Shown one piece after another: positions 25,001-37,000 of a DNA stretch of 64,000 nucleotides; positions within the stretch are counted from its first letter, which is position 1; each line of letters starts with the position of its first letter. The position numbers were made by a program, and so were the translations under genes. Location: NCBI RefSeq assembly GCF_029873635.1, contig NC_080423.1:104017773-104081772 (forward strand), read 5' to 3'. Origin of the DNA: Malania oleifera. Taxonomy: Eukaryota > Streptophyta > Magnoliopsida > Santalales > Ximeniaceae. Under the pieces are notes generated by a model. That model did not search any database, had not been told where the DNA came from, and worked only from the letters and a program-made list of their open reading frames with translations.

Positions 25001-28000
25001 GTAGACACACTCTCCTCAGGAGTACCTTGACAAACCTTCCTGTTTATTTCATGTCTCTTTCCTTTACTGGATTCAATTGCCAAAATACTTGAGGGAATTC
25101 AAAGGAGATTCCTATGGGGGAGCTTGGGAGAGGAATTTAAATTCCACCTTGTCAAATGGGGCATGGCTAAATCTATTTGTTCAAGAGGGTTGGGGTTGAA
25201 ATCCCTCCACACTTTCAATGAAGCTCTTCTTAGGAAATGGTTGTCGAGGATCATGAAGGAAAACGACCACCTTTGGTGGGGAATCATTGCTTCTAAATAT
25301 GGGCTCAAGCATGACAAGTGGATCACTCATGCTGGTAGAGGCCTCTTTGGTGTGGGGATTTGGAAATTCATCAGAAAAGGCTGGGATGATTTTATCTCTT
25401 ATGTAAAGTTTTAAGTGGGTAATGGGGATAATTTTTACTTTTGGCACGATGTTTGGTGCAACCAAAGAGGTGTATGTGATACATTCCTGTCATCTACAAC
25501 TTTGCCTGTGATTAGGAAGCCTCATCAGTCATCACATTCAAATCTCAGATCAGCTTATCTTCTGTACATTCCCTTCATCAGAATTGTGGCAGATTGGAGA
25601 CCCCATCTTCTCATTGACTTTTACAGCAGTCTCTACAATTTCTGCCACCAAAACATTCCTAATGAACCCAGATGTACTTTGGATAGAAATGGGGTCTTCA
25701 CAGTTAGATCCTTCTGCAGGAAGCTCTCTCCAATGGGGAACAACTTGGAGCAACCTCCCATGGATTCACATCCGATAGACAGTTGCTCCTAAAAAGGTTG
25801 CTTTTCTTGCCTGGGAGGCAACCCATGGAAAGATTTTAACCCTGGACAACTTGCAGAGAAGGGGGCTGACTGTTGTCGACAGGTGTTTGCTATGCATGGC
25901 TGACGCAGTTGATCACATCTATTCCTTCATTGCCCCTGGACCAGGAACCTTCACATGGCTCTGATCCATCATGAAAAAAGAATAGTAATCCTTAAGTACA
26001 GAACTTGGCTATGATTTTTACAAACTAGAAACTACACTAAAGGCCGAAAATCTGAAACCTTCAACAATCTATTCTTCTTTTGCACTAAATGGATGAAGGT
26101 GGAATTCTTGCTCTTCCTCAATTTACCATTAGCATGAAACTCTTAAAAAATCTTCATCAAATCCCCTCTCACTACATCCTAACACTTGGAAAAAAGGGCC
26201 GAGGATCCTAATACCTCTCAAGATTAAAAAACTACTACTCTTAACTTCCTGTTCCTAGTATCTTTGAAAGAAAAAAGGGTACAGCATGACAATGAGATTC
26301 TAATCTCAAAACTAAAGGGGAATATGACAAAATTGGTTGACACTACTGGATTGCACTGAACATTGGTATGGAAACCTAATAAGAAATAACCTTCAAATTC
26401 ATTGAAAAGCCTGAAAATTAATAAAAATGGGCGATCTTAAGGCAAATCATGTTTTCTGAAAGCAAGCAAGAGCAAGGGTTTATAAAGCTGGAATTTAAAG
26501 GACAGGTGCTGATTGCAGAGACAATGGAAGCTGTTCTAGCAACGAAGTTGACTGTTTTTGTTGGGGAATTGTTCCATTGAACTCCATAAAGTAGAAAGGA
26601 TGAAGGCTAACCCTGTATTCATACTTTATACATAATGAAATATTATTAGAAAAAAAGTTAATAACGTTCTGCACCTATATTTGTAATGTAAAAAACGGAA
26701 GAATTGTCGTTAATTCATTGCAAGTCAAAGAAAGAGTATAATATTCGTTGATCAAATTATTTTCTCTATAATCTGATAGATCTTTTGAAGAACTGACAAA
26801 AGGTTAATGACGTTCCACACCTATATTTGTAAGGTCAAAAATGGAAGAGTTGTTGTTAATCAAAGAAAGAATTTAATATTCATTGGTCAAATTATTCACT
26901 CCATAATCTGATAGATATTTTGAAGAACTGGTTAACTGGACCGTATTCTACATGTCAGTACTGGCAACAATGAAATTTGGAGTCATTGGAACAACGGAAC
27001 TTCCTTAGAATTCAGAAATTGTGATAGTTATAGTCCCTCTTTCCCCAAAAAAGCGCATTTGATTGTCTAAGGCCTTGATTGGTAAAATGGAGGGGATGAT
27101 AAGGGATAGAATGTGTTTGGATGAGACATGACAGGCATGATAATATATCATGGGAAAGGTTTTATAATGTGTTTGTTTTATTACTTGTACTATCAGTTTG
27201 TTTTATTACACTATGTTTGGTGTGACTAAAACTAACATTTCTATTCTATTTTTATGAGGGATAAGGAGTGGGTCCAGTGGGCACTTATCCCTTTCCTTCC
27301 TATCACGGGTGACCATGTAGAACCACCTGAGTAATAATTTTAGCTCATATATATGGGATGGGTGCAGACCCAGGATTTAGGTCTTTTACTTATAAAAGCA
27401 AACATGAGATGAGTGGGGAAGGGGTATCATTTTTCATATTCCAAGATTCCCAACCTTCTCCCTTTATCCTGCCAAGCAAATGAGGCCAAATTACTTATTT
27501 ATTGTTTTTGTTTCCATTTTTCTTTTCATTCATTCTACTCTTTTACATATGTAAGAAAGTTGATGGACCTTGGTAGTTTCCCTCCCATGTTGTTGGCTAT
27601 TACCATCCAAATGTCCCAGTGACATAGTTGGGATGTGGATCCCCACTTCGTAGCATGACAATCAGTTACCAAATAATGCAGACTTGCCATTTCAGTTTTC
27701 CACATTCTCATTCGTTGCCTGACCTCCAAAGGGATTGGTGTGCAGCATTTTTGTAATTGTTTTTGCTGATTATTGGATAATGTTTTGTTCTCCAAAGCTG
27801 GAATTTTTTTCCTCTTTTCTAATATATGAATTTTTCTTGTGAAAAAATTCTTCAGTACCCTTCCTTACAAATAATTAACACACATAAAGGGGTACATTGT
27901 GAAACTTAATTTTGTTTCTTCTGGCTACTCCAAGCCAGCACATGAAGAAAAGCTTTATGACAGATCTTGGCCTCGCCAATTTTGCTTCCAGAACTGGGAC

Positions 28001-31000
28001 AAAGTAACTTCTAAAGTGCCATGGCCGTAGAGTGTTGAATGTTGTGATTCCATCAATGGAAAAATCACTAGTGCCTACTCTACGAGAATTACAAACCATA
28101 TTGACAATGACAAATTGTTTGTTTTTGGGTGGTTCCATCCGCTGTCATTGATCATCATTATTGTAGCTACCACGATTTGTGAAGGTCCTGAAGGAGCGAT
28201 GATGAATGATGTAAACCCAATGTCTGGTGTTTTTGTTTTGAGGTAATCATTACTGTGTGTGTGTGTGTTTTCCATAGAAAGGTATTATTAGTGTTGCTTG
28301 GGAAACTTCTTGTTCTTGATGTCAGCGGATTTGTGAATGCTTTGTTGTTTTATGATGTGTACTGTCCATCCCCTTTATTTGGATCACTATCAGCTAGTTG
28401 GCTGCAAAGGCACACCTGAACCGTAAATTTGTGTCTTGTTGCATGAATTTGTTGCATGTCTTGAACTTATAAGCATTATTTACTATGAAACTGTAAACAT
28501 GGGTGCAAAATCACCTATATTGGTTGATGTCTCTTATTTTTTTTATTATTTCTTCTTTCTGTGGTCCAGAGGCTTGTAAATCTTGAAGATGCGATATTGC
28601 GCCGGCTGCATGATGATGATCTGACTGTTGTTCATGCGGCTATGTCATTCCCTAGTTTGCCTAAACTGTTGAGTTCTCCATGTCTTCTGGATGCATTTAA
28701 GGATGTACTCCAAAGAAGTGCTGATATTTTGATTCAGGGTTAGTATTGCTTGACATGAATGCTTATCAATGTTTTCAATGGCCTTTGTGTGCTTTTTCAT
28801 TAGGTTTTGTAACATATGGCACATAGATATTGTTTGTAATTCTTTGTTTTTATTATTGCAAATGAACGCAAATTGTTAAATTTCATATTGGGTGTTAAGA
28901 ATGATGCTGATGTAGGATATGCAGACGTGCATCCTCATGTGTGGGCACATGTGGAAGAAGGTGGATGGTAGGGAAGGGGAAGGGCTAATAGTTTCTGTTG
29001 TGCGTACTTTTTATTTCAAGCTCTACATGTTCTGTGCCCATAATTTGGGTTATGTTCATTATATAAAAATGTGTTTTTCAACTTAAAAGTGCTTGAAATT
29101 ATCCCTTCAAAGAATGTTGGTGTAAATATCTGTAAAAAATTCCCTACTAATAACTTTATATGATCATCTGTAGAAGAAAATTGTAAAAGAAATGCATACT
29201 GAGATTGGTGAGGAGCTAGCAATGAAGATTAGGAGCATGTTCATTCTGATGTCCATGAGAATGAATGTGTGCTGCGTGGATGCACACACGAACCAGAATT
29301 GCATTTGGGGAGGGTGAAATTTCTCATATTTTAGTTGATGGAAATCATCCTTATCTTTCATTAAGCTATGTCATTGTCTTCTAGGCTCGGTCATCTGTCT
29401 GTGTCTGTGGAAAAGTCAAATGCACGTGGAAGTTACTCCATTTTTTTTTTTTTCCATTTCCTATTTTCCCCCCTGGGAGATGGGGGGGCGGGGGGGGGGG
29501 GTGTTTGATTTCTAGCACTGGTTGTAGTAACTAAAGTTCTTTCAATGCTGTTGATCAGGGAGATTTTTGTATATGTAGGGATGTTTTAAAAAACCTTTCA
29601 ATTTACACATCAATTATTTTATGCAGAATTTATATACAAACATCTTCAAGTCACTAGCAATCTTGCCAGTAACAAATGGTTATGGAGATGCTTAGTGAAC
29701 TGCTGATAGAAGCTGAGGTGAGGGATCTGTTTTAGGGGTTTTGGGTAGGTAACCTGAATGATGAAGTTGTTAAGTCTCTCATATGTTGTTTGCTGATAGC
29801 AATATTTTTCCAGTGATACTGTGGAGGAACAGGTATTAATATCTGATGCATTTGCTGCTTTTGAGGCTGCCTTTGGTCTGAAGATGAAATTAAGCAAGAG
29901 TATCTTTTATGTGGATAGGGGGCCAGGTGGGCAGAGAAATGCTGATATTTTTGGCTGTGTCAATGGTCCCTTCTTGCTTAGATTAGTGCTGCCTTTGAGA
30001 GCAAAATAGAAGGATAAAAGAGTTTGGGATGCATGATTGAAAATTTTAAGAGAGAAACTGGCAGGTTGGAAGGGGGAATGTCTTTCAAAGGTCGGCAGAT
30101 TGACTTTGATTAAGAGTGCTTCATCTATTTTTAATACTTTGTCTTCCTATCCTTGGCTTTGTTGCAAGAAGGCTCGTAGCATTTAAAGTAGAACTCTTTT
30201 GGGCAATGGAGAAGACGTGTTAAAACTCCATGTCGTGAGATGGGGAATTGTGAATTTCAAAAGGTAAGATTACTTCTGGAGATGAGAAGCTGGAATTAAA
30301 CACGTGGGAAGCAAGGTCTTAAATTTCGATTTCGGCTCAAATTTTGAAGCTCCAAAAGCACTGAAATTTTGACGAAAATTTTGATTTCAATGTCAATTTT
30401 GATTTCAATTTGAAAATATAACGAAAATTAGTAGTAAAGCATTGAATTCTTTGTGAAATTTTAGAAATGGTTAACAGACGTAATAATATAAGTTTTAGGA
30501 CTAATATATAACAAATTAAATACATCTATGTTTTGTACGAGGTGGAAAAGTTGTAAAATAGTATGTGTATCAAACATATTTGTGAGATAATGTACATTAA
30601 ACATATTCAGTTAGTACAAATGAAATTCATAAGCCATTTAAATCATGGTTTTAAATCACAGTAGCGGGTAGCGTAACGTAATGGTAACGGGTGTAACGGG
30701 AAGCAGGAGTAGCGGATGTTACATAACGGGAAGTGGGTGTAACGGCCGTGAATTTTTTTGAAGCATACACAACCTTGTGCATATTAGCGTACTTGCATGT
30801 TTTAAGCTTTTAGCCATCCTTAGAAAGGGTTTTAGTGTATTTTGGACCCTTTTGTTCGAGTAACTAAGTTATTTGGTAAGGGCAACAAGTTTACATTTGT
30901 TTTAAACCATCATTGATAGAAAATTACATGTGTGCGAGTATTTATACTTCTCATTGTTCTTATTTGTGATAAATTCTTATGTGTGCTAAACGAATTAATA

Positions 31001-34000
31001 AAATAAAATACATTATACACTCCATTAATCTATTAGACACATAAGACATACGAATAATATAAATATAAAATAGCTAGAAAAGAAAGAAGGTTGAAGTTGA
31101 AAAATAAAGAACATAAATATCACATTACTAATATTATTAAAAATAAATAAATTTCCCTAACAAGTTAATATTTTGAAATTGTTAATTAATGCATCTATTG
31201 TGAGTATTTAAAGAAATAGTAAATTTTGTATCATTGTCATCCTCATTATAATCTTTTCCCCCTCTTGCCACTTGGTATATTGAGAATGATATATGAAAGA
31301 GAAGAGAAAAAGTGATAAGAAAAAGTAAAAAATAAAATATTTTTTTGGTGTAATAGTCCTGTAGCGGTTACGTAACGGCCGTAGCGGCCTTTATGTAATG
31401 GTTGCGGTCCATAACGGTCGCTACGGCCGTGATTTTTCTTCCCACCGATTTCGCAGTGTGTAACGGTATCGGTAACCCAAAAAACCTTTATGTAACGGCG
31501 TTACGTAACGGTCGCGGCCTTTATTTAAAACCATGATTTAAATATTATTTATTATACAAATAATGATAATTTAGACATGAATGGTTAAATAAAATGTTAC
31601 TGTAAGTTTATTGTTTTATATAATTTTAAAAAGCACTTGTAATAATCTTTTGTTTCAATAAAATAAATAAAATAAATTAAAAGAGAAATTTCACTTCACT
31701 CCTAAATCTCTCATTTGAATTCCAATGAAATTTCATTGTATAGTTAAAATTTCGACAAGTTTTGCTAAAATTTCAAGATTTGGATAAATTTCGGATGGTT
31801 CGTTGAGATTTCAACGGAAATTATGTAATACGGAAATCGACCATTATTTCGATTTCGTGGGTAACGGAAATCTGAAATTTCGACAATTTCGTGAAAATTT
31901 AAGACCATGGTGGGAAGTCACTATGGTTGGATTTTGAGGTTATAAAGTGTTCACTTGGGATGGGCTTGTGGAAATACTTAAAGGTGGGAATACTTAAGGA
32001 AAGGGTGCATTGAGTTTTTCTTGAAGGCTGCTTATTGTTGTTGGATATAGTTCTTTAGTTATTATCGGATAGATGTCTGGTGTGGCACCACTCCCCTCAA
32101 AAATATGTTTCCAAGACTTTAGAAGTGGTTTCTAACAAAGAAGATTCAGTGATCAGTTTATGAGGACAAAAGACCATAGGTGAGATAGCATTGACGATCC
32201 AATGATCAGTTTATTTAGGGGAGATGACCACAGGTGAGATAACATAGACAATTCAGCAAAAATTTTAGAGATAAATATGGAACATTGTTTGAGGCTCTTG
32301 AAGGTGGAGGAAGTTTAGCCAACCTTCCTTGGGTGTACCCTAGAGTGGAAGCCCCTCAATTAAATCTTTGTACCCGTGGTTTATTGTTGGAGAAGGAGAG
32401 TCGGGGACTCGGGGGCAGCTAATTTCCCTTTGAAAGAAGTCTCAAAAGCCAAGATTTGTTCCACAGTGGTCTTTTTCTGTTGGGAAGTCATGTGGCAAAG
32501 CATTTTACTATTATAGATTCATGGGAACGGTTTCTGTACTGGTAATGAACTCTTTTATTCAAAGATCAGGGGGAGGCATTTAGTCACATTTTGTTGCATT
32601 GCAGCTGGATGTGATAGTTTTGAAGTGTAATTTTTGCTTCTACTGGGATTACTTGGGTGGTGGCAGATGGTGGGAATGGAGCTGCAATTCTGGAGGGGTT
32701 CTTTCTGTGGAAAAATGGGAGGCTCGGCCTTGAGACTGCCCGGGGATTGATTTCGGCATGCGGAGTGAATGTGAAGGGAAATGTGTCTGGCCATTTTGCC
32801 ACGGCTAAGGTATAGTTGTGTGGTTATCTCTGGATAGCAGGCTATTTGTTGATGATTTTTGTATGATGACTCCCTATCTGTGCTGGGGTGTCATGATGGG
32901 CGTTTGCGTTATTAGTCTTAGTCCGTTTTTAGTCGTTGGGTGTACCTCTCCTTTGGGTTCCTTTTTCCTGGAACTGTAGCTCTGTCACACCCGACTGTTC
33001 TTCTCCCCTGTACCACATTGGGCCTGTTATGGATTGCCCTGCCCGCCATGACTGTGTCTTTGCGCAGCTGGCATTGTGCCTGTGCTGCATGGATGCCTAT
33101 GTTGATTACCGTTGGTTGTCTTCTTCCCCCCGGTGTAATGAGGCAAGTCTCAAGGTGAGCCTCGATTAAGCCTTTGAAAACATTGCATTGCACAAAATAA
33201 AATGACACTTCAACAAGGAAATGGGTAGTAAGAGTTTTTTGATCCCCAAAACATCGAATTACAGATGTAGTTAACAAGGTTCATCTTCCTAACATTTGAA
33301 CTAACGACCATTTCTTCTTGGTGTGTTCTTTGCAAATTATTCGTGTGCTTTGAGTGTTTTATTTTTTTATTTTTTTATTTATTTTTTATTTTTTAATGTT
33401 GATGGGTACTTTTATACATGACAAACTGAGTAGAAGGATGCCTAACTGATCTATTTATTGGCACACAGTCTATCAACTTTCTGGTGTGTGCCTCTAGCTC
33501 TCATTTTTCAAAGAGGTTGAATTTTTAATGTTTTAGGGGAAAAAAAAGAAGGGGTATTTTTAGACGGTCAATAAGATTTCCTTCCCCCCCCCCCCTCTTT
33601 TCTGTTGATTTCTGTAATGGCCATTTGAGCCCTTTAAGATCATTTGTATTATAATCTAGGTAATGATCAAATTAGTATTTTTTGATTTAAAATTTCAATT
33701 TTTGAATTCCTAAACGACTCTAATATTAACATAACTTCTCAAAAGTGCAACATGACTGCATTTAACAATTGCTGACAAGAAAGGATAGTAACCATTTAAG
33801 CTGGACCTTATTTATTAGTACTACGAGCTCTTTAGTATTTATACGATCCTTATAAATAGCGCTTTATTTATGTTTTCTACTGGTTACTACAGACACATCG
33901 TGATCTGCTCCTTCCCCAGGCCCTGCATGCATGAGGGCTTTGCATATCAGGCTGCCCTTTTTGTGTGTGTGTGTGGCTAGTTTTATGTGTATTATATATG

Positions 34001-37000
34001 AATAAAATATTTCCAATTTGTGAATGTTCTGGTCTGTATCATGTTTTCAAGATTGCTATTCTTGCTCTAGGTAACCTAGATTAGAAATGGATGCCACAAA
34101 CCAAGCCGAATTGATTGAATTTTCAGATTTGCTTCATTTATTTTGCTAAGTTGATATGTTTGTACTGCAATTTTATACCTGTGAGAGCATGCTCTTGATG
34201 AATGTGCTTTGGAACTTGAGGTAGCATGGTAAAAAGTTTTGTTGCTTTTATGTTTTTCTTTACTTCTTTTTGTGTGGAATTTGATATTTTATATCTGACA
34301 CTGGACCAGATCTCTCTTGGACTTACTCTGCCAAGCAATGTCAGACTAACTTATTTTTACCATTCACCCCTTAAATGATTGCAGATTACTTGCTCTGCTG
34401 TATGCCAGATGCTTGATTTAGTTTTAAAACGTGAAGCTTCCATAATTGATTTGACATATGCAAAGAGAAAAAAGAAAGCACTAAAACAGAAGAATTCTGA
34501 TCGGCGTCCTAATGCGATCGGTAGAGGCGAAAGCTCACTTTCTTTTCTTTGCTCTCTGCTTGATATTCTGTTGCTGAAGAAAGACATAGAGAACAGGTCT
34601 GTCATCATCAGTGTGTTGAATTTGTGGTGTGTTATCTGGTCACTGAATTTGTGACCTTTGGGGTTTTAATGTTGCTCTCTCTCTCTCTCTCTCTGGTTGT
34701 AGGGCTTCTCTTATAAGGCCACTAATTATGCTTCTTGGCAAAAGTTTTGAGGAAGAGTGGGTCCGTGAGGCTGTCGACCAGCATGAGAAGGGGGCAGAGT
34801 CTTCATTCGGAATTTCTCAAACTGTTTCCAGCATAATATGTTATATCCAACAGACCTCTTTATTAATTTTGCAAGATATTGCTGCTTCGTTCATATCTGA
34901 CCTTCCACCAAATGTATAGCCCTTTATAGTCTGGAAATTTAAATCATCAGTAGAATAATAGTATCTTCTGCGATGACTTTCTGCTTTTTATGTTCTTCTG
35001 AACTTTTTTTTTGATAACTATGTTTCTTAACTTTGAGCAATATATGCTTCCGGCAGGATGGTGTTAATGATTTTGATGTGGAATTGTTGGTTGAGTGCGC
35101 CCGCTCTACGAAGGACGCAGCAACACGTAATCATGTGTTCTCTTTGTTATCTACAGTTGCAAGGGTTTCTGCAGAAAAAGTTTTGGACCATATTGTAAAT
35201 ATTCTTTCTGTTATTGGGGAGTCAGCAGTGATTCAGGTATTTATTAATTCATTTTTGGCTTTATTAACGCCATCATGTAGTAAATTCCAGAATCCGAAGC
35301 TTATGCTTTACTTCAATTATTCAATCACCTCGTTCTTCGTTAATAGAAGGAACTAGTTGAGAATTTATGAAATATTAGAGGAATTTTCCTATTTGAGACA
35401 TATCCTCTCCAGTTTTAAGGTATATTCATGCTAGATTTATGTATGACCTCAAATTTTTTTTTTCTTTGGTTTATTGGAAAGCTCCTTGGGCCTAGGTTAC
35501 AATCCTTCCCCACTTCTTACGCAACTAAAAATGAGACTCCAATATAAAATCTATGATCAAATCATTTGGTGTCCCACAGAGGACTTACTGAGTTTTTAAA
35601 CGACCAGAGGCCACGTTTTCACATCTTTGTAGTGATTTGCTGAATTTTTGTTGTATCACCTTTTTGTAGTATGACAGCCATTCACAATGCGTGTTTGAGG
35701 ATCTTATATCTGCCTTAGTTCCATGTTGGCTCTCTAAGACTGACAGCGTTGACAGCTTGCTTCAGGTTAGAAAACCTTTCTGCTGGAAGATTTATTTATT
35801 TGTCTTTCCCTAGAACTGGTGTGTTGATTTGGTTGGGTTTTTCCAGATTTTTGTAAATGTTTTGCCTGATGTTGCTGAGCATAGAAGGTTGTCTATTATT
35901 TTATGCCTGATAAGGTAATGGTTACATAAATATTTTTGATCTAGTTTTTTGTGTTTCTATAGTTTTCTTAAATTTACACATTGCTGTTACAGGACACTGG
36001 GAGAATGTAGTAGTTTGGGTTCATTGCTTGTCCTCCTTTTCCGTTCACTGGTTTCAAGGAAAATGTTATCTTGCGAACATGATAATACATTACCCTTCGA
36101 TTGTATTATATCAAGTGCTAGTGGAGAATGGGAATATGCATTTGCACTCGAAATATGTGAGCAGTACTCATGCATGATATGGCTTCCTTCTCTAGTTAAC
36201 CTTCTTCGTCAGATTGGAATGGGCGATCTACGCAGAGAATTGTTTGTGGAATTGCAATTTGCAGTGCAGTTTATTTTAGATAAGTTGCAAGATCCAGAGT
36301 TTGCATTCCAGCTTGACTCTGGGGAAGATGCAGATAATGTACAGGTACATGTCAATTCATTCTCCAACTTCTTCTTTGGCTTAGTGTACAATACATGTTA
36401 CATAAAACATCACATGCTTTTTTTTGGTAGAAAACAGTTCCTTAAAATTTTTTGCAGATATTCTTTTTTCAAAGAATTATTTTAAGAAATGTCTATTTTA
36501 ATTTAAATTCAAGCTGATCATATGATGTTTTTATTTATTTATTTAAAAATCTAATTCTTTTGTGAGCCTAGAGTCAATGAATTTAAGTATGCATTAAAAA
36601 AGACGAAAAATCGAAGGATTTCATTTCCAATTGAAAGTTGGAAATGCCTAGGTGATAATGGAAAAAATATGGTCAACTAAGGGGCTGTTTTGTTATCACT
36701 GTTAAAAGTTATGAATGAAGACCAGAAACAAAAATTAAAAATCAGTAATAGAAACTAAAAAGTTAACAATATTTAGTTAATATTTCAAAAACTAAAGCAA
36801 ATTAAAAACTTGATTAAAAACTAAAACCTAAAACTTGTTTTGTAGTATCCTTTTCTATTCGTACATTTTTTTGGTGGGTGGGGGGGGGGGGGGTAGCTAG
36901 AAATGTCGAGTGTCATAACAGATTTCTTTGGACTGCAGGGGAGATGTCTTTCTAGTATGCTACCTTGTTTATTATATATTTATAAAACTCCACACTGCTT

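Larger units (their letters stand above)
16665..28569 (+). other. Largest HEATR1 intron but one (11.9 kb), LINE-filled
   Basis: The contents are four LINE copies in alternating orientation, two MITEs, a tandem duplication (26656-26935) and unassigned AT-rich sequence at 16665-17330, 25975-26650 and 26940-28560. No other host gene is supported. Short frames at 27413-28275 show no family. Confidence 0.75.
29640..32830 (+). mobile_element. L1-type LINE, + strand, split by two nested hAT-like elements
   Basis: The left part has [20 protein letters not shown] and [16 protein letters not shown] (29820-29930), then [11 protein letters not shown]-like and LTLIKSAS segments. The right part resumes after 31917 ([20 protein letters not shown]) and continues to a decayed C-terminus near 32830. 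The hAT element inserted at the GTGGGAAG site (30304-30311 / 31910-31917). Confidence 0.7.
28739..34384 (+). other. HEATR1 interval where central exons are expected but not found
   Basis: This 5.6-kb stretch lies between exons that are out of phase with one another. It contains unassigned sequence (28744-29640), a LINE split by nested hAT-like elements (29640-32830), a GC-richer unassigned stretch (32840-33290), AT-rich DNA, a C12 run at 33584-33595 and a SINE tail near 33900. I searched it for the HEATR1 segments that should fall here (such as the FPLLLILPKT, LLAEFPSVLVPL and NATREAL motifs) and saw none on either strand. Confidence 0.7.

Noticed and set aside
27060-27330. Possible MITE beginning aaggccttgattggtaaaat
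   Set aside because: Only one MITE-like end was visible, with no partner terminus or duplication.
32918-33277. 119-codon - strand frame in a GC-richer stretch
   Set aside because: No recognisable domain or start context, and it overlaps two + strand frames of similar quality. The stretch remains unassigned.
36670-36850. Possible MITE beginning aaggggctgttttgttatca
   Set aside because: No matching inverted end or target duplication was found on the right.
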